The notes under the pieces: generated by a model | What the model saw: the letters and a program-made list of their open reading frames with translations, nothing else | What the model was told of the DNA's origin: nothing | Databases searched by the model: none | Position numbers and translations under genes: made by a program | Assembly (NCBI GenBank): GCA_003281125.1 | Contig: QCCW01000001.1 | Span: 50,284 to 114,283, forward strand | Length of the DNA: 64,000 bases | Direction: 5' to 3' | Origin: Prochlorococcus sp. AG-347-N23 | GTDB taxonomy: Bacteria > Cyanobacteriota > Cyanobacteriia > PCC-6307 > Cyanobiaceae | In this document: in pieces, positions 1 to 9,273 of the stretch | Layout of the letters: every line of letters starts with the position of its first letter | Numbering within the stretch: position 1 is the stretch's first letter

Positions 1-104
1 GCGTTCTTCCAAGAGCAGTTCCCATGGTTGATGCTATGGTAGCTTTAGTACTTGCTGATCATTTGCTTCTAAATCATGCTCAATGTGACTTAATAAATAA
101 GTAG
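1..104 (+). CDS. aroC: Chorismate synthase, C-terminal end (partial)
   Basis: Only the last 33 codons are in the window, read in frame from position 3 to a TAG at 102-104. They include [18 protein letters not shown], which matches the conserved C-terminal helix of chorismate synthase. That enzyme converts 5-enolpyruvylshikimate-3-phosphate to chorismate, the branch point to aromatic amino acids and quinones. The gene is convergent with the aldolase-like gene that follows, separated by 34 bp. The catalytic part lies outside the window, so the call rests on this short tail alone. Confidence 0.75.
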   Translation, partial: VLPRAVPMVDAMVALVLADHLLLNHAQCDLINK

Positions 105-138
105 TAGTTTTGTTGAATAAATTATATTTATCTTTAAC

Positions 139-765
139 TTAATTATTTTTGAGCCATTCATATATTTTTGGATCAAATTTTTTATTTTTGATAGCTTTAT
201 CTCCAATTACAACTGCTTTATAACCTAAAGATTTATAAGTTTTTACATCATTGATTGATAGTCCTCCAGCGGCAATGAAATTAATATTTTTGAAATTGGG
301 TATATCTATCAAACTATCTTTACTTTTTATTGGGTAAATTTTGATAATGTTGCAATTTAAATCTATCGCTTCCTTAAGATCTTTTAAATTATTAATTCCT
401 GGAATTAATAAATAATTTTTTGACTGCGCATAATTTAAAAGATCCTTATCCCAAAATTTCATCATCGAAAAATTTAATCCAATTTTTAAAGAATCTTTTA
501 TTGATTTCTTATTAACTATGGAGGCAGAGCCTAAATTAATTCTTGGATATTTAATTTTGATATCGGATACAAAATCGAACCAATTTTCGTTGTTAGACCA
601 ACTTATTTCAATATTCTTTAATCCTAATTTTACTAAGTTTTCTAATTCTTCAAAAAATGAATTTCTTATAGAGGTATTTGAGTAAATATTATCTTCAGGT
701 TTTATAAGTAAAAAAAAAGATTCTTTCTTTAGAAACTCTGAAAAAGAATCCTCTTTATTATTCAT
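139..765 (-). CDS. eda: KDPG/KHG aldolase-like protein
   Basis: This 208-residue TIM-barrel protein has the length and motif order of 2-keto-3-deoxy-6-phosphogluconate aldolase, the last Entner-Doudoroff enzyme, which yields pyruvate and glyceraldehyde-3-phosphate. The Schiff-base lysine is visible in IKIYP (E. coli FKFFP), the catalytic glutamate in IEISW (E. coli LEVTLR), and the phosphate-binding glycines in AAGGLS. The family arginine that follows the catalytic Glu is not seen, and GAGTV is replaced by GSASIV, so substrate preference is uncertain. It starts at ATG 19 bp after ftsH ends and is probably co-transcribed with it. The family call is good; the exact reaction is inferred. Confidence 0.75.
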   Translation of the reverse strand: MNNKEDSFSEFLKKESFFLLIKPEDNIYSNTSIRNSFFEELENLVKLGLKNIEISWSNNENWFDFVSDIKIKYPRINLGSASIVNKKSIKDSLKIGLNFSMMKFWDKDLLNYAQSKNYLLIPGINNLKDLKEAIDLNCNIIKIYPIKSKDSLIDIPNFKNINFIAAGGLSINDVKTYKSLGYKAVVIGDKAIKNKKFDPKIYEWLKNN

Positions 766-784
766 TAAAAATCTAAGTTTTTAA

Positions 785-2638
785 TTAGATATAATTCGCC
801 ACTTTTACTTCTGAGCGGTTAAGCAAATCTTGAATATCTTCAGTATCAATAGTTTCTCTTTCGATAAGCATTTGAGCCATTTCATCGAGAACAGTTCTAT
901 TATCTGTCAAAACTTTTGTAGCTCTTTTGTAAGCTATATCAACCAGCTCTGACACCTCTATGTCTATAGTCGCAGCAGTATCTTCTGAGAAGTCTCTTGA
1001 GGAGCTCATATCTCTTCCAAGAAACATTCCACCTTGAGATTGACCTAAAGCAACTGGACCAATCTTATCACTCATGCCAAATTTAGTGATCATTTGTCTT
1101 GCTACATTAGCAACTTGCTGTAAATCATTTGAAGCTCCAGTTGTAACCTCTTCTTCTCCATAGACTATTTCTTCAGCAACTCTTCCACCTAGCGCTACAG
1201 CCATTTGATTTTGAAGATAAGAACGAGAGTAAAGACCTGATTCCATTCTTTCTTCACTTGGAGTAAAGAAGGTTAGACCTCCAGCTTGACCTCTAGGAAT
1301 AATTGAAACTTTTGCTACTGGATCATAATCAGGCATTAATGCTCCCACAAGTGCATGCCCAGCCTCATGGTAAGCAACTAATTCTTTTTTCTTGTCACTG
1401 ATTACTCTATCTTTTTTTTCTGGTCCAGCCATAACTCTTTCAATAGCATCCCCGACTTCATCATTACTTACTTTATCAAGATCTTTTCTGGCTGCTAGTA
1501 TTGCTGCTTCATTTAGTAGATTAGCTAAATCGGCGCCTGTGAATCCTGGAGTTCTTCTAGCAACTTTATCTAAATCAACGTCTTTTGAAAGTGTTTTATC
1601 TTTTGCATGAACATTTAATATTTGCAATCTTCCAGCGTAATCTGGTCTATCAACTGTTACCTGTCTATCGAATCTTCCAGGACGCATTAAAGCTGAATCT
1701 AGGACATCAGGTCTGTTAGTGGCAGCTACTATTATTATTCCTGAATTTCCTTCGAAACCGTCCATTTCTGTTAGGAGTTGATTTAATGTTTGTTCTCTTT
1801 CATCATTACCTCCCCCCATACCAGCACCTCTTTGTCTTCCAACAGCATCTATTTCATCAATGAAAACAATACAAGGAGCATTCTTTTTAGCTTGTTCAAA
1901 AAGATCTCTAACTCTGCTAGCACCAACTCCAACAAACATTTCAACAAATTCTGAACCTGATATTGAGAAAAAGGGGACACCTGCTTCTCCAGCTACTGCT
2001 TTAGCAAGCAATGTTTTCCCTGTACCAGGAGGTCCCACAAGAAGGACACCTTTCGGAATTTTTGCTCCGACTGCAGTAAATCTATCTGGACTTTTAAGAA
2101 AATCTACAACTTCAGTTAGTTCTAGTTTTGCACCTTCAACACCAGCAACATCTGAAAATGTTACTTGTGTAGATGGTTCCATTTGGAGTCTGGCTTTGCT
2201 TTTACCAAAACTCATAGCCGGGTTACCACCTCCAGCATTCCCACCTTGAGATCTTCTGAAAAGAAAAAATAGGCCTCCAATTAAAAGTACTGGAAAAATT
2301 AAGCTACTTATAGCTTGTTGCCACGGATTAGCTAATTTTGTGGGAGTTACAGCTATGTCTACATTATTTTCAGTTAGGATTTTTAATAAATCTTTGTCTG
2401 GGGCTAAATTGACCTCAGATCTGCTTCCATCATTTTCAACTACTTGAGCTGTGGCATTGTCAGGAGATATTAGAACTCTACTGATTTCTTTATCTTGAAC
2501 TGCCTCTATGAAGTCACTATACCTTAAGGTTTTTGTAGCATTTTCATTACTAGGTTTATCAAATACAGAAGTACCAATGAAAATTACAGTAATTACAGCT
2601 AGAACATAAAGTCCTACGTTTCTCCAACGTTTGTTCAC
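785..2638 (-). CDS. ftsH: ATP-dependent zinc metalloprotease FtsH
   Basis: This 617-residue membrane-anchored AAA+ protease degrades damaged membrane proteins; in cyanobacteria FtsH complexes are central to photosystem II D1 repair. There are two N-terminal membrane segments (about residues 8-26 and 110-127) around a lumenal domain. The AAA module follows, with Walker A GPPGTGKT (about 202-209), Walker B IVFIDEID and a second region of homology near 304-325. The zinc-protease motif HEAGH is at about 424-428. All key residues are present. The start is GTG. Upstream lies ATP sulfurylase and downstream the aldolase-like gene, all on the minus strand. The sequence resembles the cyanobacterial FtsH2 type, but I cannot fix the paralogue. 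Confidence 0.97.
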   Translation of the reverse strand: MNKRWRNVGLYVLAVITVIFIGTSVFDKPSNENATKTLRYSDFIEAVQDKEISRVLISPDNATAQVVENDGSRSEVNLAPDKDLLKILTENNVDIAVTPTKLANPWQQAISSLIFPVLLIGGLFFLFRRSQGGNAGGGNPAMSFGKSKARLQMEPSTQVTFSDVAGVEGAKLELTEVVDFLKSPDRFTAVGAKIPKGVLLVGPPGTGKTLLAKAVAGEAGVPFFSISGSEFVEMFVGVGASRVRDLFEQAKKNAPCIVFIDEIDAVGRQRGAGMGGGNDEREQTLNQLLTEMDGFEGNSGIIIVAATNRPDVLDSALMRPGRFDRQVTVDRPDYAGRLQILNVHAKDKTLSKDVDLDKVARRTPGFTGADLANLLNEAAILAARKDLDKVSNDEVGDAIERVMAGPEKKDRVISDKKKELVAYHEAGHALVGALMPDYDPVAKVSIIPRGQAGGLTFFTPSEERMESGLYSRSYLQNQMAVALGGRVAEEIVYGEEEVTTGASNDLQQVANVARQMITKFGMSDKIGPVALGQSQGGMFLGRDMSSSRDFSEDTAATIDIEVSELVDIAYKRATKVLTDNRTVLDEMAQMLIERETIDTEDIQDLLNRSEVKVANYI

Positions 2639-2684
2639 AATAAATAATCTTTAATAAAACTATAATACTAATAATAAAACATTA

Positions 2685-3860
2685 TTAAGAGCGTCTTAGA
2701 ACATCTACTACACTTTTGAATGCAAACCATTCAGGAATTGGTTCGCCTTTCCTCAATTTCTTTCTAAATTCAGTACCACTAAGTTTCATAATTTCATAAT
2801 TAAATTCTTTAGCTTCTTCTGCTGTAATATATCCTTTTTCCTTGGTATAAACTAAATTTTTTGAAGGAATGGTCTGCATCATTAATTCTTCTGCGCATTG
2901 ATTCGCAAAATTCTGGGCTTCATATGGACCATAAAAATCTTTACCCGTTGATGATGACTTACATCCAGCCATATCTCTACCGATAATAAAATGGGTGCAG
3001 CCATAATTTCTCCTTATTATCATATGTTGAAGAGCTTCTCTTGGCCCTGCCATATGCATTGAATAAGGTAAAAAAGCCCATTTTATCCTTTCATCAGATA
3101 TCTCCTCTTCCAATTCTTTATAGGTCAAATATCTAACTTTTCCAGGGATATCATCTTGTTGCGTTGGCCCACAAGTAGGATGTACTAAAACAACTGAATT
3201 AGGAGAGACATTATCTGAGAGTAAGGCATTAGTAAATAATTCATAATGTGCTCTATGAATGGGATTTCTGCATTGAAATGCTACTACATCATGATTTGAT
3301 GGCAGAGTAGATCTTACTTCTGCAGGGGTTTTGCAGGGAAATTCCCTAATTGGCAATTCGAAACCATAAACTCTTCCTCCTATATAAAATCTTCCCCTCT
3401 CATTAAAAATCATCTTAACAGCAGGATGATCTAAAGAATTAGTGCCATAACAAAGTTTAGCTTCTAATGATTTGTCAGGCTCCCATATAGAATTGACTTC
3501 TAAAACTGCTATTTTTTGGTTTTTGTAGGTAAGCAAGATTGTTTCACCGGCTTTTACTTCTTTATTATTTGAATCAAATACAATCGGTAAGCCATAAAGC
3601 AACCCACTTGTATCTCTATTGTTTTTAATAACCGATTTGTAGTTATTCTCATCCATAAAACCTTCCAAGGGAGAAAAAGCACCAACCATCAGTAGTTCTA
3701 CATCACATGCATTTCTCTCGCTACATTCAAACTCATATGTAACCTTAGAGATAAGATCATTTTTTAGGTCATTATCTTTGACAATTAAATTTTTTAGTTC
3801 CCCCCCATAAGGCGGTATTAGTCCATTAGGGTCTGTTTTTGTTTTTTGTTGTAATTCCAT
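2685..3860 (-). CDS. sat: Sulfate adenylyltransferase (ATP sulfurylase)
   Basis: ATP sulfurylase makes adenylyl sulfate from ATP and sulfate, the first step of assimilatory sulfate reduction. The 391-residue single-domain protein is the usual bacterial/cyanobacterial length and has no fused APS kinase. The nucleotide-binding signature QCRNPIHRAH is at about residues 196-205, and GRDMAG with KSSSTGKDFYGPYEAQ follows near 294-315. The start is ATG. The gene lies between psbO and ftsH; the terminator between psbO and sat suggests that sat has its own promoter. Confidence 0.97.
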   Translation of the reverse strand: MELQQKTKTDPNGLIPPYGGELKNLIVKDNDLKNDLISKVTYEFECSERNACDVELLMVGAFSPLEGFMDENNYKSVIKNNRDTSGLLYGLPIVFDSNNKEVKAGETILLTYKNQKIAVLEVNSIWEPDKSLEAKLCYGTNSLDHPAVKMIFNERGRFYIGGRVYGFELPIREFPCKTPAEVRSTLPSNHDVVAFQCRNPIHRAHYELFTNALLSDNVSPNSVVLVHPTCGPTQQDDIPGKVRYLTYKELEEEISDERIKWAFLPYSMHMAGPREALQHMIIRRNYGCTHFIIGRDMAGCKSSSTGKDFYGPYEAQNFANQCAEELMMQTIPSKNLVYTKEKGYITAEEAKEFNYEIMKLSGTEFRKKLRKGEPIPEWFAFKSVVDVLRRS

Positions 3861-3888
3861 TTTTTTTAATTTGTAAAGAAAAATTTTG

Positions 3889-3920
3889 AAAAAAAAAAGA
3901 GGGTTTGAACCCCCTTTTTA
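3889..3920 (-). terminator. Intrinsic terminator of psbO
   Basis: On the minus strand, just past the psbO stop, a hairpin of about 11 bp (A5, five G, T, loop TCAA, then the complement) includes one G-U pair and is followed by a run of about ten T. On the plus strand the G-U position becomes an A-C mismatch, so the structure favours termination of minus-strand transcription, i.e. psbO. Confidence 0.75.
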
Positions 3921-3934
3921 TCTATAACTAAAAT

Positions 3935-4729
3935 TTATGCTTTTCTTCCGTAAAGCTCTCCGATTATTTTTACATCAAGTGGATCTTTTGAGCCCATGTC
4001 AGTATCGGATGGTTGGATAGCTTCAAAAGTACCTGCAAATTCGTCTGTATCAGAATCTACATTATTAATCGAAAGAGTTATAACTCCAGTACCGTTTACA
4101 TCAACTTTAATATTCTCTTTGGCAAGTTCTTCATCATCGCCACCTAATGCAACTAGACCTTGGGCATATTCAACACCTGTATTTTTAGCTCTTGCTTTAG
4201 GATCTAAAAAATCACCAGTTCTGTAGTTAGGCGTAAAAGTTGAACCACTAACCTCAGTACCTGGCTCAATAGATGAAGGTAAATCAGCTGTAAGATCTTT
4301 TGCTGAGAATGCAAATGGCACCTCTAAGCCACCAGGAGTTAAAACAGTAATAAGTTGAAAATCAATACCACCTTTTTCGGTAAAAGTTCCTGAGTCTATA
4401 TCTCCATAAACTTCTGTGACTGTGGTGTTATTTCTAGGACTAATAATTTTTGTAGAAACAAATTCTGCAGCTTTTCTTTTCGTCCCTGGCACTTTTACAT
4501 AAACTTCTGTTGGATGCATGCATATTCCTTTAAGGCTATCTCCATTCCCTAGGGATATTGATCCGACAAGAGATGAGTCTAGTGTTGGACAATCATTAGC
4601 TTTTCCTGTGTTAACAACATCTGTAAATTGTGCGTTTCCTCTTTCAGAAAAAGCGAATGTTTTAACAGGTACGAAAGCAAAAGTTATACAAATTGAAATA
4701 ACAAAAGCTAAGAAAGAACGAATTCTCAT
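3935..4729 (-). CDS. psbO: Photosystem II manganese-stabilizing protein PsbO
   Basis: PsbO is the lumenal extrinsic protein that stabilises the Mn4CaO5 cluster of photosystem II. The conserved cysteine pair is visible in NDCPTLD and KGICMHP, and the C-terminal half carries the beta-barrel motifs including GEVSG-like EVSGSTF and the LYGRK end. I chose the internal ATG at 4727-4729 (264 aa) because MRIRSFLAFV begins a typical signal peptide with a hydrophobic core to about residue 26, followed by FAFSERG. The upstream ATG at 4774 would put 15 polar residues before it. A terminator follows the gene. Strong expression is expected from the role of the family. Confidence 0.95.
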   Translation of the reverse strand: MRIRSFLAFVISICITFAFVPVKTFAFSERGNAQFTDVVNTGKANDCPTLDSSLVGSISLGNGDSLKGICMHPTEVYVKVPGTKRKAAEFVSTKIISPRNNTTVTEVYGDIDSGTFTEKGGIDFQLITVLTPGGLEVPFAFSAKDLTADLPSSIEPGTEVSGSTFTPNYRTGDFLDPKARAKNTGVEYAQGLVALGGDDEELAKENIKVDVNGTGVITLSINNVDSDTDEFAGTFEAIQPSDTDMGSKDPLDVKIIGELYGRKA

Positions 4730-4945
4730 AATTAAAGTTGCAGTAAAGTTCTGTGACGGTTGATTAAAGGTCATCTACATAGTTCAGTACGGATATTACA
4801 AGGCAAAGGACCATAAAAGATAGGACTTTTAAATCCTCGAAACAACCCGTAGCTTTTTAGATTTTAAAAAACTGGAATTATTTTAAGCTATCACACTATT
4901 TTTAATGATTAAGATTACAAAAAAATACAAACTATAAATTTATTT

Positions 4946-6202
4946 TTATTTTTTTTCATAAATAATTTGAGTAATTATTTTATTTGCTAAATCAATTTTT
5001 GATGTTTTTTTGATATGGTGTTCCAGATTTTCCTTATTGAATAGCCAACCTTCATTTTTTGCTAAGGAGCCAAATCCTTGGCCTTCAAGATCAATTGGAT
5101 TTGCGAATAGATAATCACAGCCTTTTTGAATAATCTTTTCTTTAATTGTTAGTCTTGCTTCTTCAATAGATCCCGTAAAGGCACAAAAACCAACAAAAAC
5201 TTGATTATCTTTTTTTAATGCACTAATTGTTTTTAAAATATCTGGGACTAACTCAAAATTTTTAATCAAATGATCATTAATTTTATTTTTCGGAATTTTA
5301 GTTGAATTATCAGAAGGTATCTTAAAATCAGAAACTGCTGCATTCATGAAAAAATAATCACAATTTGAAATTTCATTTTTAAGTACCCTTATCAAATCAT
5401 CACTAGTTTCAATTTCATATCTTTTAATTCCATCGGTAAGATCTTTATCGATCTTAAGAGGCCCATGGACATATTTTACTTTTGCCCCTCTAAACTTTGC
5501 TACTTGAGAAAGAAGTAAGCCCATAGCTCCAGAACTTTTGTTAGTTATATGTCTTGCTGCGTCAATTTTTTCTGAGGTACACCCTCCTGTTATTAAAATT
5601 TCTTTGTTAATTAAATCTTTACGATAAGTATTTTCATTTTGTGAAGTTATAAATTCAAGAGCTAATTGAATTAGATCATTTGGAGGTATCTTACCGATGC
5701 CAATAGCATCACATGCTAAGAGACCTTCACTAGGATTTAAAGTCAAAACATTTTCGTAATTCTGTAAATTTTCATAATTTTTTTGGACAGCTTTATTTAG
5801 CCACATTTGTGTATTCATTGCTGGTGCAACAATAATTGGCTTAAGATTTGCTATGAGAATGCTTGGGATCAATCCCTCTGCATTGCCAGTTACCCATTTT
5901 GATAATGTTGTCGCTGTTAAAGGCGCAATGATTAAAATATCTGCCCAATTGCTTAGTTCTATATGAAGAGGTTTTGATTGATTATTTAACCATTGATCAT
6001 TATCTAATATGCAAGGGTTTCTACTTAAGATTGAAATAGAAAGCGGCTTTATTAATTTTTCTGCATTCTTAGATAAAACGCACCTTATTTCATAATTTTC
6101 TTTTGCTAATTGGCTTACTAATAATGGAATTCTTACAGCTGCGATACTCCCTGTTATTAACAAAAGAACCTTTATTTTTGAATCATTACTATTAGTTTTC
6201 AT
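4946..6202 (-). CDS. coaBC: Bifunctional phosphopantothenoylcysteine decarboxylase / phosphopantothenate-cysteine ligase
   Basis: This fusion carries out two successive coenzyme A steps: CTP-dependent ligation of cysteine to phosphopantothenate (CoaB) and flavin-dependent decarboxylation (CoaC). The N-terminal flavoprotein half has LLITGSIAA and the CoaC signature PAMNTQMW. The C-terminal Rossmann-like CoaB half begins with ILITGGCTSEKID and contains NKSSGAMG and the lysine-rich PKNKI segment. ATG at 6202 gives 418 aa; a TTG six codons upstream is less likely. The start overlaps the end of the DUF2555 gene by 11 bp, suggesting translational coupling. Confidence 0.95.
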   Translation of the reverse strand: MKTNSNDSKIKVLLLITGSIAAVRIPLLVSQLAKENYEIRCVLSKNAEKLIKPLSISILSRNPCILDNDQWLNNQSKPLHIELSNWADILIIAPLTATTLSKWVTGNAEGLIPSILIANLKPIIVAPAMNTQMWLNKAVQKNYENLQNYENVLTLNPSEGLLACDAIGIGKIPPNDLIQLALEFITSQNENTYRKDLINKEILITGGCTSEKIDAARHITNKSSGAMGLLLSQVAKFRGAKVKYVHGPLKIDKDLTDGIKRYEIETSDDLIRVLKNEISNCDYFFMNAAVSDFKIPSDNSTKIPKNKINDHLIKNFELVPDILKTISALKKDNQVFVGFCAFTGSIEEARLTIKEKIIQKGCDYLFANPIDLEGQGFGSLAKNEGWLFNKENLEHHIKKTSKIDLANKIITQIIYEKK

Positions 6203-6413
6203 CGAAAGGTTCCTGATCAAGGAGATGGATATAATTGGTCGTTAATTCAGGTCTGTTGATTGCGAGGGCTCTCAGAAGGTGCCAGTCTTTTAAACCATCA
6301 AATGGTGTCTTATATGCATCTTCTTCAAGTCTTTTTGCTAACTCAAAGGTCATCTCTTCGTCAAAAGAATTTACTAGTTCCTCACTTATTTTATTTTCAG
6401 AAATAAATTCCAT
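6192..6413 (-). CDS. DUF2555 family small cyanobacterial protein
   Basis: This acidic protein of about 73 residues resembles the cyanobacteria-specific DUF2555 family, with a conserved block around AKRLEEDAY and LKDWHLLRALAI. No membrane segment or catalytic motif is visible. I chose the ATG at 6411-6413; a TTG five codons upstream is also possible. It overlaps coaBC and is probably the first gene of that operon. Its biochemical role is not evident from sequence. Confidence 0.75.
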   Translation of the reverse strand: MEFISENKISEELVNSFDEEMTFELAKRLEEDAYKTPFDGLKDWHLLRALAINRPELTTNYIHLLDQEPFDEN

Positions 6414-6628
6414 ATTGAATAAAGCCAATATATTCTAATAATAAAGCCTCAAGTAATTTTTTAAAATTAAAGTGTTAACTACACATTTAATAAATATAAG
6501 AATTTTTTAAAGGTGTTATCTTTTAAAAAGTGTAGTAAAGTATTTTATCTTCATTTTCAGTTATAGATATGCAAACTCTCCTTATCAAAAATATTCTTTC
6601 TTAAAGTAAATTTGTTCAAGATTAAATC

Positions 6629-6829
6629 ATGTCACAAACCAAGAGAGAGCAAGTCATTACTCACTTGCGATATTTAAGGCAAGAAATAAGAGAAATGCAT
6701 TTAGGTTTAAATGAGGATGAACTCTTGCCTGAACCAGGGGAACTTAGAGGAATAATCGCTCAGTTAGAGGCTTTACTTGAATTAGTAGATGGAAAGACTA
6801 CAATTCAATCAAACTCTGAAGCAGCTTAG
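6629..6829 (+). CDS. Conserved small hypothetical protein
   Basis: This 66-residue protein is largely charged and helical, with a leucine-rich second half (LRGIIAQLEALLELV). I do not recognise a named family. It begins at ATG and ends 11 bp before the Ycf20-like gene on the same strand, so the two are probably co-transcribed. Amino-acid use is well balanced for such an A+T-rich genome (many E, L, R), which supports a real gene. No function can be assigned. Confidence 0.65.
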   Translation: MSQTKREQVITHLRYLRQEIREMHLGLNEDELLPEPGELRGIIAQLEALLELVDGKTTIQSNSEAA

Positions 6830-6840
6830 TTGAAATTAAA

Positions 6841-7182
6841 ATGGTTTTTAGACCTCAAAAGACAAATTTCCAACTAAAGATTATACAAAATATACAAACA
6901 CTAAGTATTTGGGCTAATAATCCATGGCGAAAATATTCAATATCGTTAATCATTCTTTTATTTGGTTACTTTCTAGGAAGTTCTCTTGGTATGATAAGTG
7001 CCGTTGTTGAACTAATGGATCCGGTAGCTGCTTTTTTGTCGGTTATTTTTATTGAAATTTTGATAGTTTTAAGAAGAAATTTTCGATTTGAACGGAAAAA
7101 GAAATTTTTAGTTCTTTTATTAGATTCTTTAAGATTGGGATTATTTTATGGCTTTTTCACTGAAAGTCTTAAGTTGCTATAA
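6841..7182 (+). CDS. ycf20: Ycf20-like (DUF565) membrane protein
   Basis: This 113-residue protein matches the Ycf20/DUF565 family of cyanobacteria and plastids: the conserved NPWRKYS is followed by a membrane segment with GYFLGSSLG, a short DPVAAF loop and a second hydrophobic segment. A third hydrophobic stretch lies near the C-terminus. Algal Ycf20-like proteins have been linked to non-photochemical quenching, but that role is not shown here. The gene ends 2 bp before the convergent pyrB stop. Confidence 0.8.
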   Translation: MVFRPQKTNFQLKIIQNIQTLSIWANNPWRKYSISLIILLFGYFLGSSLGMISAVVELMDPVAAFLSVIFIEILIVLRRNFRFERKKKFLVLLLDSLRLGLFYGFFTESLKLL

Positions 7183-7184
7183 AT

Positions 7185-8201
7185 TTATTTTTTGTATTTC
7201 TTTAACAGATAAAGTAAAGCCATTCTTATCGGTATACCATTTGAAACTTGATTATTGATTAAGCAATTAGGATATTCATCTACTACTTTACTGCTAATTT
7301 CTATATCTCTATTAATAGGTCCAGGATGAAGAATTGGAATTTCTTTACTATTCATAGATAATTTTTCAGGAGTTAACCCATAATCTAAGCTGTATGAATC
7401 AATGCTGCTCAGTAAATTCTCTATCATTCTCTCTTTCTGGAGTCTTAAAACAATAATTGCATCAGCAATTTTTATTGATTCCTCTAATGATCTAGAAATT
7501 TTTATGGAACCTCTAGATTTAACAGGATCTTCTAATTGATTTGGCGCGGGGGTTTTTAAAAAATTGATAAATTCATCAGGTATTAATGTCTTTGGACCAC
7601 ATAAGATTATGTCTGCACCAAATGCACTTAAAGCCCAAAGATTTGATCTTGCAACCCTTGAATGATTAACGTCTCCAATTATTAAAATTTTTTTTGAATT
7701 TAAAACCTCTGGACGTAGTGATTTTTTGGAAAAGAATTTTATTAATGTGTAGATGTCAAGTAATCCCTGGCTAGGGTGACTATGTATTCCATCTCCTGCA
7801 TTAAGAACCGAAGTCTTGGAATTTATTGAATCAAGTTTTTTAGCAATCTCAAATGTTATGTAACTTGATGAATGTCTTATAACTAATGTATCTGCTCCCA
7901 TAGCAGAATAAGTTAAAGCTGTATCAATTATTGTTTCACCTTTTGTTAAAGAACTAGAGGATGGCGCAAAAGTTTGCACATCAGCAGAAAGTCTTTTTGC
8001 TGCAAGTTCAAAGCTATTTTTTGTTCTTGTGCTAGCTTCAAAAAACAAAGAAGTTACTAAAGTCCCCTGTAAAGCCGGTATCTTTTTTGTACCTGCATTT
8101 TTTAGTGCATCAAATCTATTAGCTAATTCAAATACTGACTCATAATCTTGAATTGAAAAATTAGCGAGTGTGTGGATATGTTTATGAGGCCAAATTTGCA
8201 T
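7185..8201 (-). CDS. pyrB: Aspartate carbamoyltransferase catalytic subunit
   Basis: PyrB condenses carbamoyl phosphate and aspartate to carbamoylaspartate in pyrimidine biosynthesis. The 338-residue protein has the carbamoyl-phosphate loop [13 protein letters not shown] at about residues 54-66, HPSQGLLD in the middle, and the C-terminal HPGPINRD that closes the active site. No PyrI regulatory subunit is nearby, consistent with cyanobacteria. The ATG start is preceded by the glycosylase gene on the same strand, 22 bp away. Confidence 0.96.
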   Translation of the reverse strand: MQIWPHKHIHTLANFSIQDYESVFELANRFDALKNAGTKKIPALQGTLVTSLFFEASTRTKNSFELAAKRLSADVQTFAPSSSSLTKGETIIDTALTYSAMGADTLVIRHSSSYITFEIAKKLDSINSKTSVLNAGDGIHSHPSQGLLDIYTLIKFFSKKSLRPEVLNSKKILIIGDVNHSRVARSNLWALSAFGADIILCGPKTLIPDEFINFLKTPAPNQLEDPVKSRGSIKISRSLEESIKIADAIIVLRLQKERMIENLLSSIDSYSLDYGLTPEKLSMNSKEIPILHPGPINRDIEISSKVVDEYPNCLINNQVSNGIPIRMALLYLLKKYKK

Positions 8202-8223
8202 TACGCTTTAAAAAGATAAATGA

Positions 8224-8805
8224 TTATTTTAATTTAGGTGTTCTGTCACCTTTAAATCTTTTACTTACACTCTTACTATTTTTAAGATACCAACGCCATT
8301 TTATATTTTTTGCCTTTGAAATGCCAATTCTAGTAGTTTGAATAAGATCTTTTTCTTCTAGATTTGACTCTCTTTGAGAAATCCACAAAGAATTATTATT
8401 AAAAACTTCAAGTGAGTTAAATGATATGTCTACACCGAATGTCTTAGTAACGAGGCCAGGTCCAGAAGCTATTCTTTCATTCTTTTTCGAGATAAAAACA
8501 GCCCTTATTAATACACCACTTGCAAAATTTTCTTTATCAGTAACTATGTTTAAACAATGATGAATGCCGTAAGATTTGTAAATATAAAATGTTCCAGGTT
8601 TGCCAAATAATGGTTTATTTGATTTGGTTATTTTGCGGTAACCGTGACAGGCCTCTTCTTCCTGAGAATAAGCTTCAGTTTCAACAATAATTCCTTTAAC
8701 TTTATCTTCATCATTTTTTTTTATGAGGCGACAGCCTATTAAATCAGGGGCAACAAGTTTAGAGTGCCGATAAAAAAAATTTTTTGGAAATAAGTGTTCT
8801 TCTAT
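8224..8805 (-). CDS. mpg: DNA-3-methyladenine glycosylase (AAG/MPG family), no ATG start
   Basis: Translating the minus strand gives 193 residues with an intact AAG fold: NFFYRHS, VAPDLIGCRLI, the catalytic IVETEAY, CHGYRK, GKPGTFYIYKSYG and the ASGPGLVTK block. These enzymes excise alkylated purines such as 3-methyladenine. The reading frame contains no ATG. The only start-like codon at the expected N-terminus is ATA at 8803-8805, six codons before FPKNFFY, and an in-frame TGA lies two codons further up. A TTG at 8810-8812 would join the frame if the run of five A at 8805-8809 were one base shorter. So it is either a gene with a rare start or one with a 5' frameshift or sequence error. Confidence 0.8.
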   Translation of the reverse strand: MEEHLFPKNFFYRHSKLVAPDLIGCRLIKKNDEDKVKGIIVETEAYSQEEEACHGYRKITKSNKPLFGKPGTFYIYKSYGIHHCLNIVTDKENFASGVLIRAVFISKKNERIASGPGLVTKTFGVDISFNSLEVFNNNSLWISQRESNLEEKDLIQTTRIGISKAKNIKWRWYLKNSKSVSKRFKGDRTPKLK

Positions 8806-8974
8806 TTTTCAATATTTATCTATTACTATTTTTAGCTGAGAAAGATAATTGAGGCTATTAATTGATATTGATTTTCAAAAAGATGATTTTTTTTTAAAAT
8901 TATTTGAAATTCAAAGGATATGTAAATAAGTTGTTCTTAATAAACTATTATTTAATAAGAAAGATATTAAAGGT

Positions 8975-9268
8975 ATGACAAAAATAACTAAAGAGGAAGT
9001 AAAAAAAGTCGCTCATTTAGCGAGATTAGAACTTAACGAGAATGAAATTAATAATCATGCAGAACAATTAGAAAAAATATTGGATTACATAAAACAACTT
9101 GAAAAAATTGATACAGATGATATCCCCTGTACAACTAGAGCTATAGAGGTTGTAAATGTATTTAGAAAAGACGAAAACAAAAATTCTGATTGCAATGAAG
9201 AACTTCTAGAATTGGGTCCATCTAGAGAAGATAAATATTTTAAAGTACCAAAAATTATTAATGAATGA
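8975..9268 (+). CDS. gatC: Asp-tRNA(Asn)/Glu-tRNA(Gln) amidotransferase subunit C
   Basis: GatC is the small subunit of the GatCAB amidotransferase, which converts Glu-tRNA(Gln) to Gln-tRNA(Gln) in organisms lacking glutaminyl-tRNA synthetase. The 97-residue length is typical, and KKVAHLARLELNENE near the N-terminus followed by the DTDDIPCTTRA belt is diagnostic. The start is ATG. gatA and gatB are not in the window, as expected for scattered cyanobacterial gat genes. The gene is divergent from the glycosylase and convergent with crtR, ending 5 bp from it. Confidence 0.93.
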   Translation: MTKITKEEVKKVAHLARLELNENEINNHAEQLEKILDYIKQLEKIDTDDIPCTTRAIEVVNVFRKDENKNSDCNEELLELGPSREDKYFKVPKIINE

Positions 9269-9273
9269 ATAAG

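Noticed and set aside
1392-2249. Open frames on the strand opposite ftsH
   Set aside because: They lie wholly inside ftsH, have no family signatures, and disappear if codon bias of ftsH is considered; they are shadows of the real gene.
4787-4799. NtcA-like GTA...TAC upstream of psbO
   Set aside because: The spacer is 7 bp, not 8, and no correctly spaced -10 box is evident; psbO is not expected to be an NtcA target.
6569-6604. Short 11-codon ORF (MQTLLIKNILS) before the 66-residue gene
   Set aside because: Too short, no recognisable family and no ribosome-binding site; it could be a leader peptide but nothing supports that.
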